DNA of 64,000 nucleotides, taken from contig JADJHE010000007.1 in the NCBI GenBank assembly GCA_016707685.1, positions 105,185-169,184 of the forward strand, read 5' to 3'. Positions 16,025-24,744 of the stretch are shown piece after piece. Every line of letters starts with the position of its first letter. The stretch's first letter is position 1. Under the pieces are notes generated by a model that worked only from the letters and a program-made list of their open reading frames with translations, made no database searches and had not been told where the DNA came from. This DNA comes from Bacteroidota bacterium. Its GTDB lineage: Bacteria; Bacteroidota; Bacteroidia; 2-12-FULL-35-15. The position numbers and the translations under genes were made by a program.

Positions 16025-17713
16025 ATGAAAAAATATTCTGTCTTATTTCTTTTATTGTCCTCATTAGTTGTGAATGCACAAACAAAACCTGCAGCGCCTC
16101 CAGCAAAAGGGACCACAAAACCAAAATTAATTGTTGGAATTGTAATCGATCAAATGCGTTACGATTACATTTATCGTTTTTGGGATAAGTTTGGAAACGA
16201 TGGATTTAAAAAGTTAGTCAATCAAGGCTATTTCTGTAAAAACACAAATTTTAATTATGTACCTACGTATACAGGTCCTGGGCATGCTAGCATCTATACT
16301 GGTACAACACCTGCTGTGCATGGCATCATTGCAAACGATTGGTTTGATAAAACAACAGGAAAAAATATGTATTGTTCCGAAGATGCTGCAGTAACAGGTG
16401 TCGGTACTACCGCAAAAGAAGGAAAACGTTCTCCTGTTAATATGCTTACAACTACCATTACCGATGAGTTGCGAATTTCTTCGAATATGAAATCAAAAGT
16501 GATTGGTATTGCCTTGAAAGATAGAAGCGCTATTTTACCAGCTGGTCATACAGCCAATGCAGCCTATTGGTTTGATGGAAGTGTTGGTGGTTTTATTTCA
16601 AGCACGTATTACATGAATGAATTGCCTGCTTATGTTCAAGCATTCAACAAAAAAGAATTACCAAAAAAATACTTGTCGCAAGCATGGAATACCCTATTGC
16701 CAATAGAACAATATACCGAAAGTGTTGCCGATGATAACAAATATGAGTTTGTAGCAAAAGGAGAAACAAAACCAGTATTTCCTCATAATCTACAAGCTTT
16801 GTACGAAAAAAATGGTGGCTTGGGAATGATTCGCAGCACACCTTTTGGAAATACACTCACCAAAGATTTTGCAATGGAGATCATCAAAAATGAAAATATG
16901 GGTAAAGGAACTGCAACTGATTTTTTAGCAGTGTCTTTTTCTTCACCCGATTATATTGGACATTTGTATGGACCAAATTCTGTTGAGCAAGAGGATGATT
17001 ATTTGCGATTGGATTTGGAATTAGCCGAATTGCTAACATTCATTGAAATACAAGTAGGAAAAGGAAATGCATTGGTGTTTTTAACAGCCGATCATGCTGC
17101 ACCTGAAGTGCCAGCTTATTTAATGGACTTGAAAGTGCCAGCAGGTTATTTGAATGAAGATAAATTGTTTAGCGATTTAAAAAAGTACATGGCCAAAACG
17201 TATGGTGATTCACTTGTTTTATCGTATTCAAATCAACAAGTATTTTTGAACCAACAAGTGATGGAAAACAAAAAGTTGATGCCACAACAAGTACAAGAAG
17301 AAGTAGCCAATTTTGTAATAAAGCAAGAGCATGTATCGGAAGTATTAACTGCAACAACTTTAAACAATGCTCAATTTACAGAAGGAGCGCGTTATTTAAT
17401 GCAAAAAGGATTTAATGTAAAACGTTCGGGCGATGTGCTTGTAAATTACGAACCAGCTTATGTCGATTTCCCACATTATGGAACAACACATGGTTCGCCT
17501 TACAGTTATGATACACATGTGCCATTGTTGTTTTATGGTTGGCATGTAAAACGTGGCAGTACAACTGAACAAATTTACATTACCGATATTGCTGCAACAT
17601 TAGCAATGATGCTAAATATCCAATTCCCGAATGGTAGTTGTGGTAAACCGATTAATATATCTGCTCCACTTCATCCCATCTCCAAAGGAGAAGAGAGCGG
17701 AGTGAAAAAATAA
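16025..17713 (+). CDS. pafA: PafA-type alkaline phosphatase, C-terminus supplied by a repeat
   Basis: A 562-residue exported phosphatase of the alkaline phosphatase superfamily that releases phosphate from monoesters in the periplasm. A signal peptide ends near VVNAQ (residue 19). Active-site features match the Thr-nucleophile PafA group: Thr83 in TYTGPGHAS, Asn104 in IIANDWFD, and Lys165/Arg167 in ALKDRSAILPAGH. Metal ligands are seen in SSPDYIGH, TADHAAPE and HYGTTHG. The last roughly 15 residues and the stop codon lie in a repeat (17669-17713) that recurs just downstream, so the native C-terminus may have been replaced. A weaker alternative is a broader nucleotide pyrophosphatase/phosphodiesterase function. 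Confidence 0.88.
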   Translation: MKKYSVLFLLLSSLVVNAQTKPAAPPAKGTTKPKLIVGIVIDQMRYDYIYRFWDKFGNDGFKKLVNQGYFCKNTNFNYVPTYTGPGHASIYTGTTPAVHGIIANDWFDKTTGKNMYCSEDAAVTGVGTTAKEGKRSPVNMLTTTITDELRISSNMKSKVIGIALKDRSAILPAGHTANAAYWFDGSVGGFISSTYYMNELPAYVQAFNKKELPKKYLSQAWNTLLPIEQYTESVADDNKYEFVAKGETKPVFPHNLQALYEKNGGLGMIRSTPFGNTLTKDFAMEIIKNENMGKGTATDFLAVSFSSPDYIGHLYGPNSVEQEDDYLRLDLELAELLTFIEIQVGKGNALVFLTADHAAPEVPAYLMDLKVPAGYLNEDKLFSDLKKYMAKTYGDSLVLSYSNQQVFLNQQVMENKKLMPQQVQEEVANFVIKQEHVSEVLTATTLNNAQFTEGARYLMQKGFNVKRSGDVLVNYEPAYVDFPHYGTTHGSPYSYDTHVPLLFYGWHVKRGSTTEQIYITDIAATLAMMLNIQFPNGSCGKPINISAPLHPISKGEESGVKK

Positions 17714-17768
17714 GACCTCTCCTCTTCATCTCCTCTCCAAAGGAGAGGAGGTAGGAGTGAAAAAATAA
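17669..17768 (+). repeat. two 45-base direct repeats with a palindromic core at the end of pafA
   Basis: Copy A is 17669-17713 and copy B 17724-17768, aligned without gaps, about 36 of 45 bases identical. Both start CTTCATC, share TCTCCAAAGGAG and end with GGAGTGAAAAAATAA. In copy B a 9-base perfect stem closes on an AAA loop (17730-17750). Copy A is translated as the end of PafA and provides its stop codon. Sequences of this kind (CTCTCCAAAGGAGAG) are dispersed repeats in many Bacteroidota genomes, from general knowledge. Confidence 0.8.
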
Positions 17769-17775
17769 TAGTTCA

Positions 17776-18708
17776 ATGAACGCACACTTGAATAGAAAGA
17801 AAATACTTTGCTCGCCTTTGCGTAAAACCTTTGCTCGCTTTGCGGTAAAAAAAACAATTATTATCAATTTTGCTTTTCTTTTTCTTGTTAAAATTTCAAT
17901 TGCTCAATTGCCTAATACGGATATTTGGTTGTTGGATGTAAAATCAATTGGCGATAGTATTGTGCTTTCAAACCCTAGCAACATTACCAATAGAGTAGGG
18001 TACGACAATCAACCTACTTTTTCTCCTAAAGGAGATTATATTTTATACACATCCATTCGCGATGAAAAACAATCGGATATTTTTAAGTACGATTTAAAAA
18101 CAAAACAAATTTCGCAATTCACTAATACCGTAACGAGTGAATATTCTCCAACTTTTATGCCCGATGGAAAAAATATTTCGGTAGTAATGGTGGAGCCCGA
18201 TAGCACTCAACGCATTTGGAAATATTCCATTAAAGGTGGAGCAGCAAAGGTACAATTAGCGCATGTGGATTCAATAGGATACCATTGTTGGTTTATTGGA
18301 AAAAGAGCTGCTGTGTATCTTTTAACCGAACCACACTCCTTGTGCTTAGCATCCGATGATTATAAAACACCACGCTACATCGATAATTCTATTGGTCGCT
18401 GTATCAAGTTTAAAAATAGCATGATCTATTATACCAAAACAATTGCAGAAGGCAAGCACCAATTTAGGGTGTTTAACTTGCCTGGTTGGCATGTGAAAGA
18501 AAATCAATCATACATTGAAAGTGAAGATTTTGAATTTGTTGGTAAGCGTGTAATTTATGGACTTAATTCTGAAATTATTTCCACTTCGGCTTATGTAGAT
18601 GATAAAAAGAAAGTAATTGACTTAAGTGCTTTTGGTATCAAGAATATTACACGCATGGCGATTAGTGCAGATGGAACCAAATTAGCCATTGTAGCTGAAT
18701 CCAAGTAA
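17776..18708 (+). CDS. exported WD40-like (PD40) beta-propeller protein
   Basis: A 310-residue protein with propeller repeats of the TolB/PD40 type: NQPTFSPKGDYILYTS, YSPTFMPDGKNISVV, and near the end ITRMAISADGTKLAIV. A hydrophobic stretch (IIINFAFLFLVKISIAQ) about 25 residues from the ATG looks like a signal peptide with an unusually long N-region. That N-region (PLRKTFARFAVKK) is encoded by a tandem 22-base repeat (17806-17850), so the ATG at 17776 may not be the ancestral start; no better start exists inside the frame. It is followed by the GNAT gene after 1 base. Substrate or partner unknown. Confidence 0.75.
   Translation: MNAHLNRKKILCSPLRKTFARFAVKKTIIINFAFLFLVKISIAQLPNTDIWLLDVKSIGDSIVLSNPSNITNRVGYDNQPTFSPKGDYILYTSIRDEKQSDIFKYDLKTKQISQFTNTVTSEYSPTFMPDGKNISVVMVEPDSTQRIWKYSIKGGAAKVQLAHVDSIGYHCWFIGKRAAVYLLTEPHSLCLASDDYKTPRYIDNSIGRCIKFKNSMIYYTKTIAEGKHQFRVFNLPGWHVKENQSYIESEDFEFVGKRVIYGLNSEIISTSAYVDDKKKVIDLSAFGIKNITRMAISADGTKLAIVAESK
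17806..17850 (+). repeat. tandem 22-base repeat covering the start of the PD40 gene
   Basis: Two near-copies, 17806-17827 and 17829-17850, both beginning CTTTGCTCGC and ending in TAAAA. They resemble a dispersed Bacteroidota repeat built on CTTTGCG...GTTAAA. In this place they are translated as the N-region of the PD40 protein. Confidence 0.7.
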
Positions 18709-18709
18709 C

Positions 18710-19144
18710 ATGCAAATAGAAGAATACACACTAGGTAATTGTAAAGTTTCAACCGATCCATCGAAATTGGATTTGAAAGTCATTCATGGGTATTTATCTC
18801 GTTCCTATTGGGCCGAAGAAATTCCATTTGAAACCGTAAAACGTTCAGTTGAACATTCCCTTTGTTTTGGTGTGTATGCTGCAGGCAAACAAATTGGTTT
18901 TGCTCGGGTTATTTCTGATTATACCACCTTTGCCTACCTAGCCGATGTGTTTATTTTAGAAGAAGAGCGAGGAAAAGGACTTTCTAAATTTTTAATGGAA
19001 TGTATTCTAAAACACAAGGAGCTGCAAGGCTTGCGTAATTTTTCATTAATGACACAAGATGCTCATTCCTTGTATGTACGCTACGGATTCAAAAACATTC
19101 CCAAACCCGAAAATTTTATGGCAAAAAAGATTGATGGGATTTAA
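18710..19144 (+). CDS. GNAT family N-acetyltransferase
   Basis: A 144-residue acetyltransferase. The acetyl-CoA-binding motif A is visible as ADVFILEEERGKGLSKFLM (Q/RxxGxG/A pattern), preceded by GFARVISD and followed by SLYVRYGFKNI, typical of the small GNAT enzymes. The substrate cannot be told. It starts 1 base after the PD40 gene's stop, so it is in the same operon, and its 3' end overlaps the start of the decayed HEAT-repeat gene. Confidence 0.9.
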   Translation: MQIEEYTLGNCKVSTDPSKLDLKVIHGYLSRSYWAEEIPFETVKRSVEHSLCFGVYAAGKQIGFARVISDYTTFAYLADVFILEEERGKGLSKFLMECILKHKELQGLRNFSLMTQDAHSLYVRYGFKNIPKPENFMAKKIDGI

Positions 19145-19941
19145 AAAAAGAAAATAAGTTTTATAACCTATCAAAATAAGATCGTGTTCAATTTGCTTGA
19201 TAAGATGACTCAACTGATGAGAATCAGATATTCAAAAAGTACCGATTGAAAACATTCTTACCTATTTTTCAGACGAAGATACTTATATTCGAAAATCGGC
19301 TTACATCGCTCTTGGTAGAATATACAAAGCCAATATACCCTTGCAAAAATCAATTCTTAACTTGTTGGATGAGCTGTTAGCATCAACAAACGAAAAAGTT
19401 AGGCAAACGGTGGTTAATGCAGCAGGCGAAATTGGAATGCAGGATTTTGATTCCATTGAAAAGTTTATGGAAATAGGTTTGTTCGATTCACATCATTCGG
19501 TTAGGAATGCGGTAATTGGTTCCATCAAAGCGGAATGGGCAGAGAAAAAAAATCCAATAGTGGACCTTGGCGGATATATGCTAAACGTTATTTTCATCAC
19601 GAGGAAAAAGTCCATTTAAAGAAATTTGCGGCATGGATGGGCATTGAAATTTCGTTGTATGAAAAAACCTAAAGACATTCTTCCAATTTAAAAGGAATTT
19701 GAGTTTGATAAAGCTGTTATTGGATAAAACATATTCATGAGTGCAATAAGGTCAAATGGCTAGAAATATTGATTGTTTGGAAATAGTAATAGCTGATTTC
19801 AGACGATGGCGAAGAACAATGACCAGTTTTTGCCGCAGCAATAGATGGGAAATTATTGATGTGCATACGAACGGTATAAAAATTTTGCTGTAAAAACACA
19901 AGAAGAAGCAATTAAGTATATTGAAAATGAGTTGGTGTTAT
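19134..19941 (+). pseudogene. decayed HEAT-repeat protein gene with many frameshifts
   Basis: Across all three forward frames this stretch can be pieced into one protein of about 260 residues: KENKFYNLSK near 19147, then SDEDTYIRKSAY, then the open part 19341-19619 with LASTNEKVRQTVVNAAGEIG and DSHHSVRNAVIGSIK. After that come HHEEK, then QDILP, EFDKA, IIDVH, and the ending FAVKTQEEAIKYIENEL. The pattern is a HEAT-repeat family known from Bacteroidota. At least six frame changes and several stop codons interrupt it, with small insertions as well as deletions. It follows the GNAT gene directly (ATG at 19134 inside it). Real decay seems more likely here than in the other broken genes, but assembly error is not excluded. 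Confidence 0.75.
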
Positions 19942-19943
19942 AA

Positions 19944-20933
19944 TTATTTCAATAGAGTTACATTCCCTTTTAATTCAACCTCTTTGCCAGATTTCGTAAC
20001 TGCATTTAGTATGTAGAAAAACACTCCATTGTTCAGCTCATTTCCTTTATAAGTTCCATTCCAACCTACAGAGATGTCGTTTGTGTAAAAAACTTCTTCT
20101 CCCCACCTGTTAAATATTCTCAAATCAACCTTGTTAGCATCACCCAATATGCGAAATACATCATTATGCCCATCGCCATTAGGGCTAAATGCATTTGGTA
20201 ATGAAATTTCTTCTTGAACACAATCACAACATATTAAACTCAAATCATCTATATAATAATACGCATCAGGAATATATCCTGAAAGAGTTTGTGAATTAGT
20301 AGCTGCATTACTTTGAAAATTTCCAATTGTTAAAAATTGCTCATTGCCTAATGCGGTATAGAACAATTCAATTTTTGTCCAATTTGTTTTGTCTATAATT
20401 ATATTGCTAATATTATTACTAGTTTGAGGTGTTTCTGAAATAGGAGCGCCAACTAGGCTGGAGTATAATATGCTATCCTCCGAAAATAAAAAATCTATAT
20501 TAGAGATAGCAGTGGAAGATGTGTCTGCCAAACTCAAATATGCTGTTATACAGTATTTCTTTCCCTGTGTTAATTTTTCGTTTAATTTCGTTTCAATATA
20601 TTCTCTATTTATTTCAGCTGTAGAATTATACAATGCAACTCCTATGTATGAATTCCCATTTTTAGCCACCTGATGACCTGAATATGTATTGGACGGAACA
20701 CTGGTATTCCCAATGGATGAACAGGAGTTGTAATAATCAGAACTACTGCCTAACATTATGCTTCCAGAAATTTTATTAGGTTGGAACCAGTTATCACAAT
20801 AATAAATTTGTCCAGGACTAGTTGGACAAACAGAATAATTTTCAAAACTAGAATTAGGAATTAAATTAATTTGTGAAAAAATTATTTTAATTGAGCTTAG
20901 TAATAGAATAAATATCAGCGATATTTTTTTCAT
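19944..20933 (-). CDS. secreted protein with type-B T9SS C-terminal domain
   Basis: A 329-residue exported protein. A signal peptide (IFILLLSSIKIIFSQ) leads to a jelly-roll-like domain starting NLIPNSSFENYSVCP, a form common in Bacteroidota surface proteins that often binds carbohydrate. The YYIDDLSLICC segment ends it. The last roughly 85 residues are the gliding-motility-associated C-terminal domain: LPNAFSPNGDGHND, IFNRWGEEVF, GWNGTYKG and final GNVTLLK. It is a predicted T9SS cargo. No partner gene is adjacent: upstream lies the terminator of the ABC transporter gene. Confidence 0.88.
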   Translation of the reverse strand: MKKISLIFILLLSSIKIIFSQINLIPNSSFENYSVCPTSPGQIYYCDNWFQPNKISGSIMLGSSSDYYNSCSSIGNTSVPSNTYSGHQVAKNGNSYIGVALYNSTAEINREYIETKLNEKLTQGKKYCITAYLSLADTSSTAISNIDFLFSEDSILYSSLVGAPISETPQTSNNISNIIIDKTNWTKIELFYTALGNEQFLTIGNFQSNAATNSQTLSGYIPDAYYYIDDLSLICCDCVQEEISLPNAFSPNGDGHNDVFRILGDANKVDLRIFNRWGEEVFYTNDISVGWNGTYKGNELNNGVFFYILNAVTKSGKEVELKGNVTLLK

Positions 20934-21043
20934 TTATTAGCAATTGGGTTTATAGTCTAAAAGTTAATTTAAATTATAATTGAAAGCTTTTTATATGGTT
21001 TTATTTAAATCACCTAATAAATTTAGCTATTATTAATGATTAT

Positions 21044-21080
21044 GATAAAAAAAATCCCCTTCAGTTTTGAAGGGGATTTT
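21044..21080 (-). terminator. intrinsic terminator of the ABC transporter unit
   Basis: A 13-base perfect stem (21051-21063 and 21068-21080, core ATCCCCTTCA/TGAAGGGGAT) with loop GTTT. It is followed on the minus strand by a T-run (A-run on the plus strand, from 21047), 4 bases past the stop codon of the gene ending at 21084. Confidence 0.9.
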
Positions 21081-21083
21081 TAT

Positions 21084-24000
21084 TTATGCTTTTTTTCTTC
21101 GTCCTAGTCTGCTAAAAATATTTTCAAGCAAAGTGATGAATCGTTTTAATACATCGAAGTATAAGGTTATTGCTAGTAATAAGGACATTCCCCAAACTAC
21201 TGAAATGTTGAACCAATAAGTATCGTAGAATTTACCAAACAATTTTTTACGTGGAGCATAAAAATGCGCTTTTCCATTGTTGTTCATTGGATCTAAATAA
21301 ATAGGGTCTATTTTTTGAATAAATTCTCCATTCAAATCCAAAATGCGATTGGTAGTTGTTCTGTTGGTTACCAAATCGTGTAAGCTTTCATTTTCGTATG
21401 CATCTTTATCTTTTAAATATTGAGCACGTGCTACACTGTCTTTGTTTTGTTTAGATATTTCTTTGTCTTTTAGATCAGTAGCACGTTTAAAGTTGTTTAA
21501 ATAAACGGTTCTTAAATTATCCAAGCAATCTCTTGTTTGGTTGGCTACTGTTGGTCCAAATTGAGCAATGTCTAATTTTTCAAGACTTGCACATTTTATT
21601 TTTTCATTACCAGTTACTTTTAATTCCTTGATAATTTCATTTTTAATCATGGTCAAGGCATCAATCACTTCTTGTTTGCTTTCTGGTTTTTTCAGATTGC
21701 TTTCACAAAAATCAATTTTCGATTGCATTGCTGGCAACCAATAATCTTTTTTGTAAGTAGAAATACTTAATGCTTTGTCGTATTTGTATGTTGCTTTGTT
21801 GAATTTGTTATCCTTAAATTGTTTTACCGCCAATGCTTCAAATGCCCAACGCGATGCCATTGCATCACCAATTGTAGGTACAACACTTTGTGAAGTAATG
21901 ATTGGATTTAATTTATCGAATTTTACCATTACACCACTAAACAATAATTGTGGGATAATTAAAATTGGAATTAAAATGTAAATGGTTACTGCTGAGTTGA
22001 AACTTGCAGAGATATTTAATCCAAGCATGTTTGCAAAACAGAAGGTGGTAAACAATAGGAACCAATACGCACCATTCATGCCTTGTATCTCTAATACATA
22101 ATTACCTACCAATACAAACAATATTGCTTGTATAGCGGATAAGGAGAACATGATTACAATCTTCGACCATAAATAACTTCCTTTACTTAAGTTAAGGAAC
22201 GATTCACGTTTCTGAATTTTTTTATCACGTATAATCTCTTCGGCACTCACCGTTAATCCAATAAACAAAGCAACTACCACAGCCATGAACATGTAAATGA
22301 TAATGTTTTCGTTTTCACGGAAGGTGTATCCAATTTTATTTGAAAGATCCAAATTCACAAACTTAATAAAGTAAGCAAGGATAAATGCCAATGCCGGAGC
22401 CTCTAATAAGTTAATAGATAAGTATTGTTTGTTGGTAAGCTTCGATAAAACATCACGTGTAATAAATACATTAAACTGTTTTAACTTATTTGGAATTTTG
22501 AACGTACTCTCAGGAATCTCGGTATAGTTACCTACATCTTCTACTTTCTTTTCAATTTTTTCGCGGTAATGAACATTCCATTCACTTGGTGAAATTTTTC
22601 TGTTGAGTGTTAAATTACCATACTCATCCAATACTTTCGATTCGATGATGTTAAATACCTGTTCTGGATTTACGTTACCACATTCAATACATTCACTTTC
22701 ATTGCTGTTAACATGGTTAACAACTGTTTTGAAATAAATAACCGAATCAACAGGGTTTCCGTAATAAATTGGATAACCACCCACATCCAAAATCATCAAT
22801 TTGTCGAACATTTTGAAAATGTCGGACGATGGTTGATGGATTACTACAAATACCAACTTGCCTTTTAATGCAAGCTCTTTTAGTAAGTCCATAATGTTTT
22901 CCGAATCGCGTGATGATAAACCAGAAGTAGGCTCATCTACAAACAATACAGAAGGTTCACGAATTAATTCTAAGGCAATGTTCAAACGTTTACGCTGACC
23001 ACCGGAAATTGTTTTTTCCAATGGGCTACCCACTTTTAAATCACGCGTTTCAATTAATCCAATGTCAGTCAATACATCCACCACCATTTCGGAAATTTCC
23101 TTATCAGGTTTGTTTCCGAAACAAAGTTTTGCATTGTAAAAAAGATTTTGAAATACAGAAAGCTCTTCAATCAATAAATCATCTTGCGATACGTGACCAA
23201 TTACACCTTCAATTTTATTTTTTTCGGTATGGATGTTTATTCCGTTTATTTTAACCGAACCACCACTAGGAATTTCATTGCTGTTTAATACATTCAATAG
23301 AGTAGACTTACCAGCTCCCGATCCTCCCATGATACCAATAAGTTTTCCTGATTCTTCAGAGAAATTGATATCGCGTAAACCTAATTTTCCACCTTTGAAT
23401 TTGTATTCTAAGTTTTGAACTACAAAAGATACTTTCGCTTTTGTAGTATCACTCATGAACGAACTTAAAATATCACTGTAGTAAACAGGTTTTACTTTTG
23501 AGCTACGTAATGATGAGCCAGGAGTTAAGATGTAAACTTTACCTTGGAATAATAACTGACCATTTAATAATAAATCACTTTTTCCAAAATAAACCAGCAC
23601 ATACATGTTTACGCTTGGTATCCATAATACGCGTGCTTGCCCTGTTACACCTTCGGCATAAATATGTTTTGTTTCGTTAAAGCTGTGTGTTTGTTTGTTA
23701 TCGATTACCAATACTTTTGATGAGTCAGGAATTTGATCACCTTTAGCTTGGATAAACGACATGCAACTTTTGAACTCGGCATCTTCAATGTTAAACGTTT
23801 CCGCAACCGTTGTAACGAATTCCATTTCTTGTTCTGCAATCTCTTCGTTCGAATTTATAAATTCAATCAAACGTAATAACACAACCACTTTTTGAACTTG
23901 TGTAAGCTCAGCATTGATTTGCGTACAAATTTTTAAAACTTTAACCGAGTTCAATGAAGTACGTTTAGCAGTACCATCTTTCTTTTTAGTTACTTGATGA

Positions 24001-24170
24001 TGTGCTTCTAAAAACTCATCAAATATTTTTAAATATTGGTCAACTAATTCTTGATTTAATTGCTGCTTTAAGAACGATTGTACAATTAATCGTCCGTTGT
24101 CATTAATTCCATCCACCCTTGCAATAATTGCAAACATTTGCATCAGGGCTTTCAGTATTCGTTCACTCAT
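21084..24170 (-). CDS. ABC half-transporter with N-terminal TerB-like region (ABCG-type layout)
   Basis: A 1028-residue protein. Residues 1 to about 140 are all-helical and look TerB-like (MQMFAIIARVDGINDNGR, SNEEIAEQEMEFV). Residues 150-245 form a beta-rich linker, perhaps FHA-like. The ATPase has Walker A GGSGAGKST (282-290), Q-loop GHVSQDD, signature SGGQRKR (389-395) and Walker B VLFVDEP (408-414). An ABC2-type membrane domain of about six helices follows from residue 600, then a soluble helical insert of about 180 residues and a last helix before an RRKKA end. ATPase before permease in one chain is the ABCG arrangement. Substrate unknown. Two exported proteins are encoded just upstream. 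Confidence 0.88.
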   Translation of the reverse strand: MSERILKALMQMFAIIARVDGINDNGRLIVQSFLKQQLNQELVDQYLKIFDEFLEAHHQVTKKKDGTAKRTSLNSVKVLKICTQINAELTQVQKVVVLLRLIEFINSNEEIAEQEMEFVTTVAETFNIEDAEFKSCMSFIQAKGDQIPDSSKVLVIDNKQTHSFNETKHIYAEGVTGQARVLWIPSVNMYVLVYFGKSDLLLNGQLLFQGKVYILTPGSSLRSSKVKPVYYSDILSSFMSDTTKAKVSFVVQNLEYKFKGGKLGLRDINFSEESGKLIGIMGGSGAGKSTLLNVLNSNEIPSGGSVKINGINIHTEKNKIEGVIGHVSQDDLLIEELSVFQNLFYNAKLCFGNKPDKEISEMVVDVLTDIGLIETRDLKVGSPLEKTISGGQRKRLNIALELIREPSVLFVDEPTSGLSSRDSENIMDLLKELALKGKLVFVVIHQPSSDIFKMFDKLMILDVGGYPIYYGNPVDSVIYFKTVVNHVNSNESECIECGNVNPEQVFNIIESKVLDEYGNLTLNRKISPSEWNVHYREKIEKKVEDVGNYTEIPESTFKIPNKLKQFNVFITRDVLSKLTNKQYLSINLLEAPALAFILAYFIKFVNLDLSNKIGYTFRENENIIIYMFMAVVVALFIGLTVSAEEIIRDKKIQKRESFLNLSKGSYLWSKIVIMFSLSAIQAILFVLVGNYVLEIQGMNGAYWFLLFTTFCFANMLGLNISASFNSAVTIYILIPILIIPQLLFSGVMVKFDKLNPIITSQSVVPTIGDAMASRWAFEALAVKQFKDNKFNKATYKYDKALSISTYKKDYWLPAMQSKIDFCESNLKKPESKQEVIDALTMIKNEIIKELKVTGNEKIKCASLEKLDIAQFGPTVANQTRDCLDNLRTVYLNNFKRATDLKDKEISKQNKDSVARAQYLKDKDAYENESLHDLVTNRTTTNRILDLNGEFIQKIDPIYLDPMNNNGKAHFYAPRKKLFGKFYDTYWFNISVVWGMSLLLAITLYFDVLKRFITLLENIFSRLGRRKKA

Positions 24171-24199
24171 TGTTGTTGTACGTTATGGGTTATTGAAAA

Positions 24200-24236
24200 A
24201 AAAAGACATTAATACCGCAGTAATTAATGCCTTTTT
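24200..24236 (-). terminator. probable intrinsic terminator or attenuator after the 24256-24690 gene
   Basis: A 14-base stem with one mismatch (24200-24213 and 24223-24236, core CATTAAT/ATTAATG) with A-runs and T-runs on either side. It sits between the small exported protein gene and the ABC transporter gene, so it may reduce read-through into the latter. Confidence 0.7.
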
Positions 24237-24255
24237 AAAATTTAGGTCTTGAGTA

Positions 24256-24690
24256 TTATTTTGCTTGTTTGAATCCAATTAAAACTACTGCTCTTCCCGA
24301 ACCAGCTTGTGCACCATCTAGTCGTGCTTCAATTGTGCAATCCAATGTATTGTTGATTTTGAAATCCCAATATGGAGCATTTTTAAATTCGCTGTTTGTG
24401 AAAAGTAAATTGTGTTCACTATCATAAACAGAAAACACTAAGTTTCCATCACTTAAACCACTACAAGCGGCAACTCTGTAAATTGTTCCGCCATATAAAG
24501 TTGTGTGAAATTCAGCTGTTTCATCTGCATTCATCAATAATGCACGGTATTGTTGACCATCAGAAATAAATTGGTTGCCCAAGTGTCTAGCACAAGCGTT
24601 TGCAACAGTATCTGCTATTTGAGCTGATGCTGAATTTACTGCTATAAATCCTAATAGTACAAAAGCTAATTTTAATAATCCTTTTTTCAT
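24256..24690 (-). CDS. small exported protein of unknown function
   Basis: A 144-residue protein with a clear signal peptide (LAFVLLGFIAVNSASAQ). The mature part starts IADTVANACARHLGNQF and contains two well-spaced cysteines and beta-strand-like segments (GGTIYRVAACSGLSDGNLVFSVYDS, WDFKINNTLDCTIEARL). It is likely a small beta-sandwich. I do not recognise the family. It lies between a lipoprotein gene (54 bases upstream) and the ABC transporter gene (85 bases downstream), all on the same strand, so a shared envelope function is plausible. Confidence 0.7.
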   Translation of the reverse strand: MKKGLLKLAFVLLGFIAVNSASAQIADTVANACARHLGNQFISDGQQYRALLMNADETAEFHTTLYGGTIYRVAACSGLSDGNLVFSVYDSEHNLLFTNSEFKNAPYWDFKINNTLDCTIEARLDGAQAGSGRAVVLIGFKQAK

Positions 24691-24744
24691 AGTTTGTATA
24701 ATTTCAATATTTTAAATTCAATGAGTCTATCCTAGTTTAAAAAA

